Below are positions 7,827-13,222 of a stretch of DNA of 13,222 nt, piece after piece. The first letter of the stretch is position 1. Each line of letters starts with the position of its first letter. Where the stretch lies: positions 1-13,222 of the forward strand of contig JAGQHH010000277.1 of assembly GCA_020431945.1 (NCBI GenBank), given 5' to 3'. The DNA is from Cyanobacteria bacterium HKST-UBA02 (GTDB taxonomy: Bacteria; Cyanobacteriota; Vampirovibrionia; Obscuribacterales; Obscuribacteraceae). Under the pieces are notes generated by a model that saw only the letters and a program-made list of their open reading frames with translations, had not been told where the DNA came from and made no database searches. Made by a program: the position numbers and the translations under genes.

Positions 7827-8715
7827 GGGGATCTTCGATGTGGACCACCACGTCCACGACACCGTCGAGCCTCTCCTTCAGGCGCTCCTCCACGGCATAG
7901 GCTATCTGATGTCCCTCTTCCACCGAGATATGACCGGGCACCTGTACGTGCAGGTCGAGGAAAATATGATCTTTCATTCCCCGGCTGCGGACCTTGTGGC
8001 AACTGATCACGCCTTCCACCTGGCAGACGATGGCTTCGACTTCGCTTTCGTCGAGGACGACGGCATCTACGAGAATTCCCATGTTAGCGGTGATAATTCC
8101 ATAGCCGGCTTTGAAGATGGCAATGACGATCACCACCGACGCCACCAGATCTATGACATTGATCTTCATCTGGGCGGCGAGCAGGGCTGCGATCACGCCC
8201 AGGGATGCGTAGACGTCCGACATCGTGTGCTGGGCATCGGCAGCCAGCAGGTTGGAGCCCAGAGTCTCGGCTTTGCTCTTTTCATATTTGCTCACCAGAA
8301 TCGAGATGACTATGCTCGCGATCATGACAGCATAAGAGATAGGCTCGACTTTAAGGGTCGTGGACTCCGGCGCGGTGATGCGGTTGAAGACTTCTTTCAC
8401 CACCTCGCTTCCGGCCAGGAACATGAGAAAGGAAATGCCGATGGCGGCCAGGGCCTCGAATTTGCGGTGACCGTAAGGGTGACCGCGGTCGGCGGGCTCG
8501 ATGGAAATGGTCAATCCCAGGATGCCGACGATGTTCGAAGAGGCATCCATAAGGCTGTGGAAACCATCGGCCACCATGCTCAGGGTGCCGGTCTTGAATC
8601 CGCACACGAGTTTGCTGGCCGAGACGATGAGATTGAGAAAGAGAGTTTGCCAGAAGACTGTTCTCGCCTGGCGGAGATTCTCTGATCCGCTCTTTCTCGC
8701 TGCGTCGCTGCTCAA
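7819..8715 (-). CDS. Cation diffusion facilitator (CDF) family metal transporter
   Basis: The product is 298 residues, the usual CDF length. Six membrane helices are visible (about 20-39, 45-70, 88-108, 126-143, 158-182, 187-206). They are followed by a C-terminal ferredoxin-like metal-sensing domain (about 210-298). The transport site is H53-S-L-M-D57 in helix 2 and H163-T-M-S-D167 in helix 5, an HxxxD/HxxxD set that in CDF proteins usually goes with zinc; zinc or a similar divalent cation is therefore inferred. The cytoplasmic domain keeps histidines expected for metal binding (His240, His256, His269, His292). HPYGHRKFE after helix 2 is a family signature. It would export metal from the cytoplasm by proton antiport. 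The start is a TTG at 8715 sharing TTGA with the stop of the universal stress gene; no other start fits helix 1. It overlaps the hydrolase start by 8 nt. Confidence 0.93.
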   Translation of the reverse strand: MSSDAARKSGSENLRQARTVFWQTLFLNLIVSASKLVCGFKTGTLSMVADGFHSLMDASSNIVGILGLTISIEPADRGHPYGHRKFEALAAIGISFLMFLAGSEVVKEVFNRITAPESTTLKVEPISYAVMIASIVISILVSKYEKSKAETLGSNLLAADAQHTMSDVYASLGVIAALLAAQMKINVIDLVASVVIVIAIFKAGYGIITANMGILVDAVVLDESEVEAIVCQVEGVISCHKVRSRGMKDHIFLDLHVQVPGHISVEEGHQIAYAVEERLKERLDGVVDVVVHIEDPHE

Positions 8716-9620
8716 GCCCTGTCCGCCGGGATGGGGATGACTGCCGCCGTGCAGGGCGAGTGCGCCACTACTGCGCTGGAGACACTACCCAGAGAGGCGA
8801 TACCGCGTTTTTTGTGCGAGCCGAGCAGCACCACATGCGGTTTCCATTTTTCGATTATGTCCAGGAGCTCGAGCTTGGTATCGCCTTCCACCACCATGGG
8901 CTCGATAGTAGCTTCGCTCCAGGAGCCTCTGATTCTCTCGACGAAAGTGCTGGTGAATTCTTCTCCTTTGCGCCAGCGGTCCCGGGCTATCTCTTCGGTG
9001 AGGGGGGCGGGCAGGAAGCTCATCAGGCTGTTGACCAGGACCGGGGAGACGATATGGACTACCTTGCAGTGGCTGGCTTGCTTGATGGGGAATTCGCTCA
9101 CGAATTCGGCCAGGGGATCGATGCAGGACCGATCCTCGAGAGCGATGAGCACTCGGAAGTCGGTATTCTCCGGGTCTCGTTCTCCCTTGACTATGACCAC
9201 GGCGCAGCCGGCGCGCAAGAGGACCTGCTCGGCGACGCTTCCCAGGAGGAATTTCTTGATACCCGTCCGGCCGTGAGAGCCCATCACCAGCACCTGGGGT
9301 TGCCACTCTTCTATTGTTTTGAGGATGGCATCCCGGGGATCGCCGAGCTCTGTCCTGCCTTCGATGGTCTTGCCCGGAAGTTTCTCTTTGAGAGCTTCCA
9401 CCCGGCTGTCGATGAGCTCCCGGGAGTCTCCGTAGACCTTCTCCTCGAATTCTTTCAGAGTGACCGGATGCTCCGCCCGGAGCTCCATGAGAATTCCCCG
9501 GTCTACTTCGTTGACATTGAGGACCTGGAATTCGCAGGCGTCCGGCCAGGGGCAGCGACCTACGAAATTCAGGGCTTCTTGAGAAAACTGCGATTCATCT
9601 ACGGCAATCAGAACTTTCAT
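8712..9620 (-). CDS. Universal stress protein, tandem UspA domains
   Basis: The product is 302 residues. The start is the ATG at 9620 with AGGGGA 7 nt upstream; the frame remains open further upstream without a better site. Two UspA folds are fused. Domain 1 (about 1-147) begins KVLIAVDES and ends with the ATP-binding loop G114-SH-G117, nine residues, then G127-S128, which matches the G-2x-G-9x-G(S/T) pattern of ATP-binding Usp proteins. Domain 2 (about 153-298) begins FRVLIALEDRS, but its loop reads GSHKKRGIASLGS, so the second glycine is replaced by lysine. It probably does not bind ATP in the same way. The protein is cytoplasmic, with a general stress-adaptation role known for the family. 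It leads an operon with a metal exporter (4-nt overlap) and a hydrolase, which hints at a stress or metal response. Confidence 0.93.
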   Translation of the reverse strand: MKVLIAVDESQFSQEALNFVGRCPWPDACEFQVLNVNEVDRGILMELRAEHPVTLKEFEEKVYGDSRELIDSRVEALKEKLPGKTIEGRTELGDPRDAILKTIEEWQPQVLVMGSHGRTGIKKFLLGSVAEQVLLRAGCAVVIVKGERDPENTDFRVLIALEDRSCIDPLAEFVSEFPIKQASHCKVVHIVSPVLVNSLMSFLPAPLTEEIARDRWRKGEEFTSTFVERIRGSWSEATIEPMVVEGDTKLELLDIIEKWKPHVVLLGSHKKRGIASLGSVSSAVVAHSPCTAAVIPIPADRA

Positions 9621-9749
9621 AAATAATCCCCTGCGAAACCGGAGCGAAAGGTTGGCTCGACCACCGATAAGCATCCTGTAAGGAGTCTAGCAGGAGGAGG
9701 GAAAGGTCGTAATCTGTTGCAAGGAGGTACTGCAAAGGAGGTACTTGAA
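9621..9749. promoter_or_regulatory. Divergent leader with four Shine-Dalgarno-like purine runs
   Basis: This is the gap between the universal stress gene (minus) and the zinc-ribbon gene (plus). On the plus strand it holds AAGGAG (9680-9685), AGGAGGAGG (9691-9699) and a near-perfect tandem duplication, GCAAGGAGGTACT (9719-9731) then GCAAAGGAGGTACT (9732-9745). Only the last AGGAGG sits at the right distance (8 nt) from the ATG at 9750. No strong -35/-10 pair was found on either strand. TTACGA/TAGACT on the minus strand, with TAGACT at 9684-9689 in plus coordinates, is a poor match with 17-nt spacing. Confidence 0.45.
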
Positions 9750-9974
9750 ATGAATGCTCTCTTGACTCGTGAAAGGACCGCGACGGTGAGCTCAGTCTTC
9801 CATTGCGAGGACTGCACCGGAGATTTTCCAGTCTGCGGCCATCTCGTCTCGGAGCAGGTCTCCTGCCCGGAATGCGGCGCCCGCGGAAAAAGCCGGGTGG
9901 TAGCCATCTACCGAGACGACGACCCGGACCTTCACCAGATGTACAGCAAGGTGGACTGGCGGGCCGGGGACTGA
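9750..9974 (+). CDS. Small zinc-ribbon-like protein
   Basis: The product is 74 residues. The start is the ATG at 9750 behind a very strong AAGGAGG; an in-frame TTG at 9717 would translate through the ribosome site and is unlikely. Residues 19-42 carry C19-x2-C22, C29-x-H31 and C39-PE-C42, two CxxC knuckles with an extra Cys/His pair between them, consistent with one structural zinc. The C-terminal 30 residues are acidic (YRDDDPDLHQ) and end KVDWRAGD. There is no signal peptide or membrane segment, so it is cytoplasmic. The exact family is not recognised; small proteins of this kind act in protein or nucleic acid contacts. It lies head-to-head with the universal stress gene and 42 bp ahead of the next exported protein gene, so it may share control with either. 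Coding evidence is the strong ribosome site plus the Cys pattern. Confidence 0.72.
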   Translation: MNALLTRERTATVSSVFHCEDCTGDFPVCGHLVSEQVSCPECGARGKSRVVAIYRDDDPDLHQMYSKVDWRAGD

Positions 9975-9977
9975 CTG

Positions 9978-9986
9978 TGTTAATTT
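9978..9986 (+). promoter_or_regulatory. Possible extended -10 element
   Basis: TGTTAATTT (9978-9986) fits the TG-N-TAnnnT extended -10 form. It lies just after the zinc-ribbon stop and about 30 nt before the TTG start of the next gene. No -35 is recognisable, so this is tentative. Confidence 0.25.
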
Positions 9987-10016
9987 AGGGGCAGTTTACT
10001 CAGCGGAGAAGGACTT

Positions 10017-10373
10017 TTGTCCAGGTCGCGTGTTCTGCTCCTGATTGTTTCTATGTCGCTGGCAGTGCCGGCGGCTCCGGCTCAGGATGACGACTTCCTC
10101 TACGGGATCAATTTCGTCCGCGGTGCCGAGACCAGGACCGCCGTCGCAGACGACGGCGGTTACGAAACCACGGACGAAATCGTCGGGACCGTGGTCGAGA
10201 CAACAAATCCTTACACAAACATTCCCAAGCCCAACGGGATCATGGTCGGGCTCGTCTATGAGCCGGATAAGGACGGCAAAGCGCCGGCCAATACAGGCTC
10301 GGCCAACATGCTCACCGGCATCAGCGCCATCATCAATGCCATGAATGCGGCAAGCAAGTCAGGCAATAAGTAA
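10017..10373 (+). CDS. Small exported protein of unknown function
   Basis: The product is 118 residues. The start is a TTG at 10017, preceded by GGAGAAGGA; no in-frame ATG lies early enough to keep the signal peptide. Residues 1-22 form a signal peptide (SRSR then LLLIVSMSLAV, cleavage at about APA|QDD). The mature ~96 residues are small, acidic and polar, rich in Gly, Thr and Asn (GYETTDEIVGTVVETTN, NPYTNIPKPNG), with a likely beta segment GIMVGLVYEP. A C-terminal helix follows (ISAIINAMNAA). There are no cysteines. I do not recognise a family. It stands before the run of exported beta-rich and caspase-like genes in the same orientation, 56 bp from the next start. It may therefore belong to the same secreted set, though a perfect TATAAT in the gap suggests the next gene also has its own promoter. 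Confidence 0.72.
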   Translation: MSRSRVLLLIVSMSLAVPAAPAQDDDFLYGINFVRGAETRTAVADDGGYETTDEIVGTVVETTNPYTNIPKPNGIMVGLVYEPDKDGKAPANTGSANMLTGISAIINAMNAASKSGNK

Positions 10374-10381
10374 TTAAGTAA

Positions 10382-10387
10382 TATAAT
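10382..10387 (+). promoter_or_regulatory. Consensus -10 box upstream of the exported-protein operon
   Basis: A perfect TATAAT lies in an AT-rich patch just after the preceding stop codon, 42 nt ahead of the ATG at 10430. No good -35 is found 16-18 nt upstream, where the bases are coding. If used, the transcript would begin around 10394, right before the candidate ribosome-site hairpin. Confidence 0.4.
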
Positions 10388-10391
10388 AGGG

Positions 10392-10421
10392 TCCTCAGTG
10401 CCTCGTCGTGCCTTCCGAGGA
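10392..10421 (+). promoter_or_regulatory. Possible hairpin masking the ribosome-binding site
   Basis: CCTCG (10401-10405) pairs with CGAGG (10416-10420), and TCCTC (10392-10396) could alternatively pair with GAGGA (10417-10421). Both pairings occupy the GAGGAGGG Shine-Dalgarno of the gene at 10430. The stems are only 5 bp, so this is a weak candidate for translational control. Confidence 0.25.
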
Positions 10422-10429
10422 GGGTTGTC

Positions 10430-11422
10430 ATGAGCTCTAATTTGAGTTCGATCCGGAGTGCCGCGCGTTTTCTCAGCAGGGTCTTGCCCCTGTTCGTCTG
10501 CCTGGCAGTGCTTGCAACCAGCAGAGTGGAAGCCCTTGGCAGCAAGGTTTTCAAGGAGGTCGATCAAGCTCTTGCTTCGGTGACCTTCGACACCTATGGC
10601 GGTCTCGTCCGCTGCAACCTGCCTGCCGACCTGCGCGCTGGTGATACCATATCCGGCACCATTCAGATGGAGCCGGACGGCTCTAACGATTCATACAAGC
10701 AGCGCAGCCTCAAGAAGCTCAACGACTATATCGTCTTCGTCGGTAAGCACGAGGTCTATGCTCGTCTCGGCACTTTCCGCTTTAACATCCCGCCCGATAC
10801 CACCAGCCTGGAGATTCGACTCAGCAACAAGAAAGGGGCGAATCTCGGCAGCGAGACTATCGAGGTGGCGCCGGCCACATCCGAGTCGGAGCCTGCCAGC
10901 TACAAGGTATCCAGCTTCGTGGAAGCTAACAAGCCTGTTGCCATCACCGGAGATTTCCCGGGCGATTTCCGGATGAACGAAGTGACGGTCAACGATCAGG
11001 CTGCCACTCCTCTGGCTCAATCGCCGCGCTCCCTGGTTTTCCTGCCCCCGGAAAATATGTCCGGTACCCTGAAGCTCCGGTTGAAGGAAGGGAAACATCT
11101 TTTCCGGGGCGAGTTCACCGCTCTTTCAGTGAGCCTTTCCATGGTCACCAACAAAGTCGAGCGGGGCAAGTCTCACAGCCTGCTGGTACGGGTGGTCGGC
11201 TTGAAAGATAACGCTCCTTCGGTGATGGTCAAGGTCCAGAATCTCACACCTCAGATCGTCAATCTCGAGGGGGGCGACGTCCAGTCGGTGGGAGCTAAGT
11301 CCGATACCGGAACCTGGGAGCTGAAAAGAGAAGTGCTCGGTGCGCGAGTGGGCGCTTTCAGGATAGTAGCGGCTCTGGTTCCTTCGGAGAAGAAGAACAA
11401 TCTGAGCCAATCAGTAGACTAG
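10430..11422 (+). CDS. Exported beta-rich protein, paralog A
   Basis: The product is 330 residues. The ATG follows GAGGAGGG. A signal peptide is visible (basic N-region, then LPLFVCLAVLA, cleavage around VEA|LG at 35). The mature chain looks all-beta, with alternating hydrophobic strands and short turns, and has two halves. The first, about 50-147, contains VRCNLPADLRAGDTISGTI. The second, about 160-317, contains SPRSLVFLPPENMSG, VERGKSHSLLVRVVGL and VQNLTPQIVNLEGGD, then a final strand pair TGTWELKREV and GAFRIVAALV. It is collinear with the next gene's product, so the two are paralogs. The folds may be immunoglobulin- or IPT/TIG-like sandwiches, but no family is recognised and there is no catalytic motif. 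A binding or structural role outside the cytoplasm is inferred. Next gene: 16 bp downstream. Confidence 0.82.
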   Translation: MSSNLSSIRSAARFLSRVLPLFVCLAVLATSRVEALGSKVFKEVDQALASVTFDTYGGLVRCNLPADLRAGDTISGTIQMEPDGSNDSYKQRSLKKLNDYIVFVGKHEVYARLGTFRFNIPPDTTSLEIRLSNKKGANLGSETIEVAPATSESEPASYKVSSFVEANKPVAITGDFPGDFRMNEVTVNDQAATPLAQSPRSLVFLPPENMSGTLKLRLKEGKHLFRGEFTALSVSLSMVTNKVERGKSHSLLVRVVGLKDNAPSVMVKVQNLTPQIVNLEGGDVQSVGAKSDTGTWELKREVLGARVGAFRIVAALVPSEKKNNLSQSVD

Positions 11423-11438
11423 GCTGATGGAGATAGAC

Positions 11439-12347
11439 ATGAAAAGCACGCTCTTTAGAATCTCACTGGCCCTGGTCGCATTGCTCGCCGGCTCGCCGGT
11501 GCTGGCGGCGCCGAGAATCTCTGCCGACACCAAGATAGAGGAAGGCATTACCAAGACGGTCTTCCAGATGGAAGAGGGGTTCATCACTGTCTACCTGCCG
11601 GCAGAGCTGCACCCGGGTGATACTGTATCCGGTAGCATGGCGGCGAAGCCCTTCGGCGGCGATGCCGAAAGCAAGGAAGCCAATCTGAAAGCCCTGAAGA
11701 CCTGCTCGATAGAGCTCAGAAAAGCGGCTATCTACAGCCCCGATCCGATGCCGGAGAAAGGCAAGAAGATCGAGCCCCCGGTAGCTACTTTCGACAAGCC
11801 CCTGTTCAGCGGCACGATACCGGAGAAGACCAGAGGGCTCGAAGTGGTGCTGGTGCGGGACGGACGCAAGCTGAAATATGACCGCTTGAAAGTCGAGAGC
11901 GATGAGGCGGCGGCGCTCGATGCCGATTCCTGCATGATCCCCGCCATCGCCCAGGGCAATCACCCGACTCTCATCAAGGTGCGAGCCGACGGTCTCGCTG
12001 AGAATACCGAAGTATCAGTGGGAGGCAAGCCTTGCGAGATCCTGGCCGAGAGTCCCCGCATGATCGTTTTCCGCAGTCCGGCTGATGTCGTCGGTGCCAC
12101 CACGGTTTCTTTTTCGGAAGGCGGGCGTGGCGCCCAGTGCGACCTGGTCAACTTGCAGGTGAAGCTCTCGGCATCGCAATTGCGCCTCAAAAAAGGAGAG
12201 CGCAGCAAGATGACAGTTTCTATAAACGGTCTCAAGAGTGTCTCTCAGCCCGTGGAGCTGGTGCTCAGCAATATGACGCCCCAGGTGGTGCAGATAATCG
12301 GTGGCGACCAGCAAGTGGTGCCTATTCCTGCCGGAGGAGTTCAATGA
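11439..12347 (+). CDS. Exported beta-rich protein, paralog B
   Basis: The product is 302 residues. The ATG at 11439 is chosen over the in-frame ATG at 11427 because GGAG (11429-11432) sits 6 nt before it and the signal peptide then starts cleanly (KSTLFRIS, LALVALLAG, cleavage at about VLA|AP). It aligns with paralog A along most of its length: EGFITVYLPAELHPGDTVSG (46-65), ESPRMIVFRSP (204-214), LKKGERSKMTVSINGL (250-265) and LSNMTPQVVQIIGGD (276-290). It ends 12 residues after GGD, so it lacks the final strands that paralog A has. A Lys/Pro-rich insertion (about 102-116) is absent from A. Four cysteines are present (89, 165, 199, 234). The stop overlaps the next start (ATGA), so it is co-translated with the small protein that follows. 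Function unknown. Confidence 0.82.
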   Translation: MKSTLFRISLALVALLAGSPVLAAPRISADTKIEEGITKTVFQMEEGFITVYLPAELHPGDTVSGSMAAKPFGGDAESKEANLKALKTCSIELRKAAIYSPDPMPEKGKKIEPPVATFDKPLFSGTIPEKTRGLEVVLVRDGRKLKYDRLKVESDEAAALDADSCMIPAIAQGNHPTLIKVRADGLAENTEVSVGGKPCEILAESPRMIVFRSPADVVGATTVSFSEGGRGAQCDLVNLQVKLSASQLRLKKGERSKMTVSINGLKSVSQPVELVLSNMTPQVVQIIGGDQQVVPIPAGGVQ

Positions 12348-12601
12348 TGACGAGCGATATAAGAAATGCAGCGATTCTCATCCTGCTTCCGGCAATCTTT
12401 GCCATCGGCGCCTCGCCGGCACGGGCTCAGTCTTTTACCAGGACCTTCGAGCTCAAGGGGCTCGAGGACGGCGATTTCAGAATCAGGGTTTTCGTCAGGC
12501 AGGCCGGCTCCTCGGAAGGGCGTGTGATTCCGCTGACCGGTACCAAGAAAGAGCCGGAGAAAAATGAAGCTGAGAAACAGGAAGGTGAGAACAAGCAATG
12601 A
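12347..12601 (+). CDS. Small exported protein resembling the C-terminal end of paralog A
   Basis: The product is 84 residues. The ATG at 12347 is 7 nt from AGGAG, better than the ATG at 12344 (4 nt); the stop of paralog B overlaps both. Residues 1-28 form a signal peptide (AAILILLPAIFAIGA, cleavage at about ARA|QS). The mature 56 residues begin with RTFELKGLEDGDFRIRVFV, which resembles the terminal strand pair of paralog A (TWELKREV...GAFRIVAALV), the very part paralog B lacks. The tail is a highly charged Lys/Glu run (KKEPEKNEAEKQEGENKQ), probably disordered. No family is recognised. The stop overlaps the ATG of the caspase-like gene, so it lies between two coupled genes. A strand-complementing subunit or accessory of paralog B is a speculative reading. 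Confidence 0.75.
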   Translation: MTSDIRNAAILILLPAIFAIGASPARAQSFTRTFELKGLEDGDFRIRVFVRQAGSSEGRVIPLTGTKKEPEKNEAEKQEGENKQ

Positions 12602-13222
12602 GAAAGATGGTTAGAAATTCGGCTCTTGCTTTTACTCTCGCGCTTCTCCTGTCTCCGGTGCAGGCCCAGAGCCCGTCTCCGGCTCAGAGCAATGCTTCGG
12701 GAGCGGCCAGCCAGGCTGTCGAGGACAGACCGATCAAGGACAAATGGGCTCTCGTGATTGGTGTTGATCGATTCGAGGATCCCACCATCCCGACTCTTCA
12801 GTTCTCAGCCAAAGATGCCCGGGATTTTGCCGATTTTCTCGTGACCAGAGGGAATTTCCAGAAGGATCATGTTCTGGTGCTGCTCAACGAGCAGGCTACC
12901 GACGACAATATCAAGAAAGCTCTCGGTGACGACTGGCTCCCGCGCCGGGTTCTGCCGGACGACCTGGTGGTGATCTACGCGTCCAGCCATGGCAGCCCCA
13001 AAGAGATAGACGTCGCCCAGGACAATTTTCTCATCGCATACAACACTCACCGGGACAGTCTGTTCGCCACCGGTCTTCGATTGCACGATCTGGCCAATAC
13101 GGTCAAGCACCGCACCGGCTGCGATCGCATAGTCCTGCTTCTCGATGCCTGCAACAGCGGGGCCGCCGAAGCAGGCGGCAAAGGTCTTTTTCGTCCGGGC
13201 AATTTCAAGCTGGAAAACGAAG
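12598..13222 (+). CDS. Exported caspase-like (peptidase C14 fold) protein, 3' end missing
   Basis: The gene starts at ATG 12598, overlapping the previous stop as ATGA, and stays open to the right edge (208 residues visible). A signal peptide is visible at 1 to about 23 (SALAFTLALLLSPVQAQ), then a short Ser/Pro/Ala linker. From about residue 48 the caspase p20-like fold is clear: KWALVIGVDRFED (strand 1), FSAKDARDFADFL (the helix with A-KDA), HVLVLLNEQATDDNIKKAL, then DLVVIYASSHG with catalytic His131, and IVLLLDACNSG with nucleophile Cys185. Both catalytic residues are present. Bacterial relatives usually read GHG and DACHSG; here SHG and DACNSG replace them. C14-fold bacterial proteases cleave after basic or acidic residues; specificity cannot be read here. 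Its export and coupling to unrecognised beta-rich proteins are notable. The C-terminal part is outside the window. Confidence 0.92.
   Translation, partial: MRKMVRNSALAFTLALLLSPVQAQSPSPAQSNASGAASQAVEDRPIKDKWALVIGVDRFEDPTIPTLQFSAKDARDFADFLVTRGNFQKDHVLVLLNEQATDDNIKKALGDDWLPRRVLPDDLVVIYASSHGSPKEIDVAQDNFLIAYNTHRDSLFATGLRLHDLANTVKHRTGCDRIVLLLDACNSGAAEAGGKGLFRPGNFKLENE

Noticed and set aside
7813..9626. Long plus-strand frames opposite the CDF and universal stress genes
   Set aside because: Their His/Asp/Glu-rich translations are mirror effects of the conserved minus-strand genes, which have clear family motifs.
9730..9753. Mini-ORF from a CTG after the first duplicated Shine-Dalgarno, ending across the ATG at 9750
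   Set aside because: The spacing between AAGGAGG and the CTG is only about 2 nt and CTG starts are rare, so translation is unlikely.
12280..12440. Frameshift error that would fuse paralog B and the small next gene into one gene
   Set aside because: The small gene has its own well-spaced AGGAG, two ATGs and a full signal peptide between the shared segments, so a real separate gene fits better than a sequencing error.
13121..13128. HIP1 octamer GCGATCGC, a hallmark of many cyanobacteria
   Set aside because: Only one copy was noticed in 13 kb, which is within chance and gives no lineage evidence.

Overview
The window is a gene-dense bacterial segment. By eye it is moderately GC-rich, uses ATG, GTG and TTG starts, has Shine-Dalgarno sites of the AGGAG type, and shows no mobile element, RNA gene or CRISPR array. 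Many products carry Sec signal peptides. A eukaryote-like Ser/Thr kinase, TPR proteins, a PDZ-TPR protein and a caspase-fold protein sit together. This mix is common in bacteria with elaborate signalling, such as some cyanobacterial relatives (Melainabacteria/Obscuribacterales-like), Planctomycetes and Myxococcota. The sequence alone does not fix the lineage, and the first option is only a guess.

Left part (1-6880): a membrane-anchored TPR-like protein, cut by the left edge, converges on an exported class I glutamine amidotransferase/C26 peptidase-like gene. That gene diverges from a transmembrane Ser/Thr kinase with an outward-facing TPR domain. The kinase converges on a small exported coiled-coil protein, which diverges from a large exported coiled-coil/PDZ/TPR protein. 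Genes alternate in strand: tail-to-tail junctions are almost without spacer (9 bp, a 4-bp overlap and 10 bp), and head-to-head gaps hold the promoters.

Middle part (6891-9620, minus strand): a tightly coupled operon transcribed as universal stress protein (tandem UspA), then a cation diffusion facilitator metal exporter (4-nt overlap), then an alpha/beta hydrolase (8-nt overlap).

Right part (9750-13222, plus strand): a small zinc-ribbon-like protein with a duplicated Shine-Dalgarno leader, a small exported protein of unknown function, and then an operon of exported proteins. That operon has two long paralogous beta-rich proteins, a short exported protein resembling the C-terminal end of the first paralog, and an exported caspase-like (C14) protein cut by the right edge. 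The last two junctions are ATGA stop/start overlaps, so the paralog, the short protein and the caspase-like protein are probably made together. This operon is the best candidate for an undescribed system: a secreted caspase-fold enzyme co-made with a family of unrecognised beta-rich partners.
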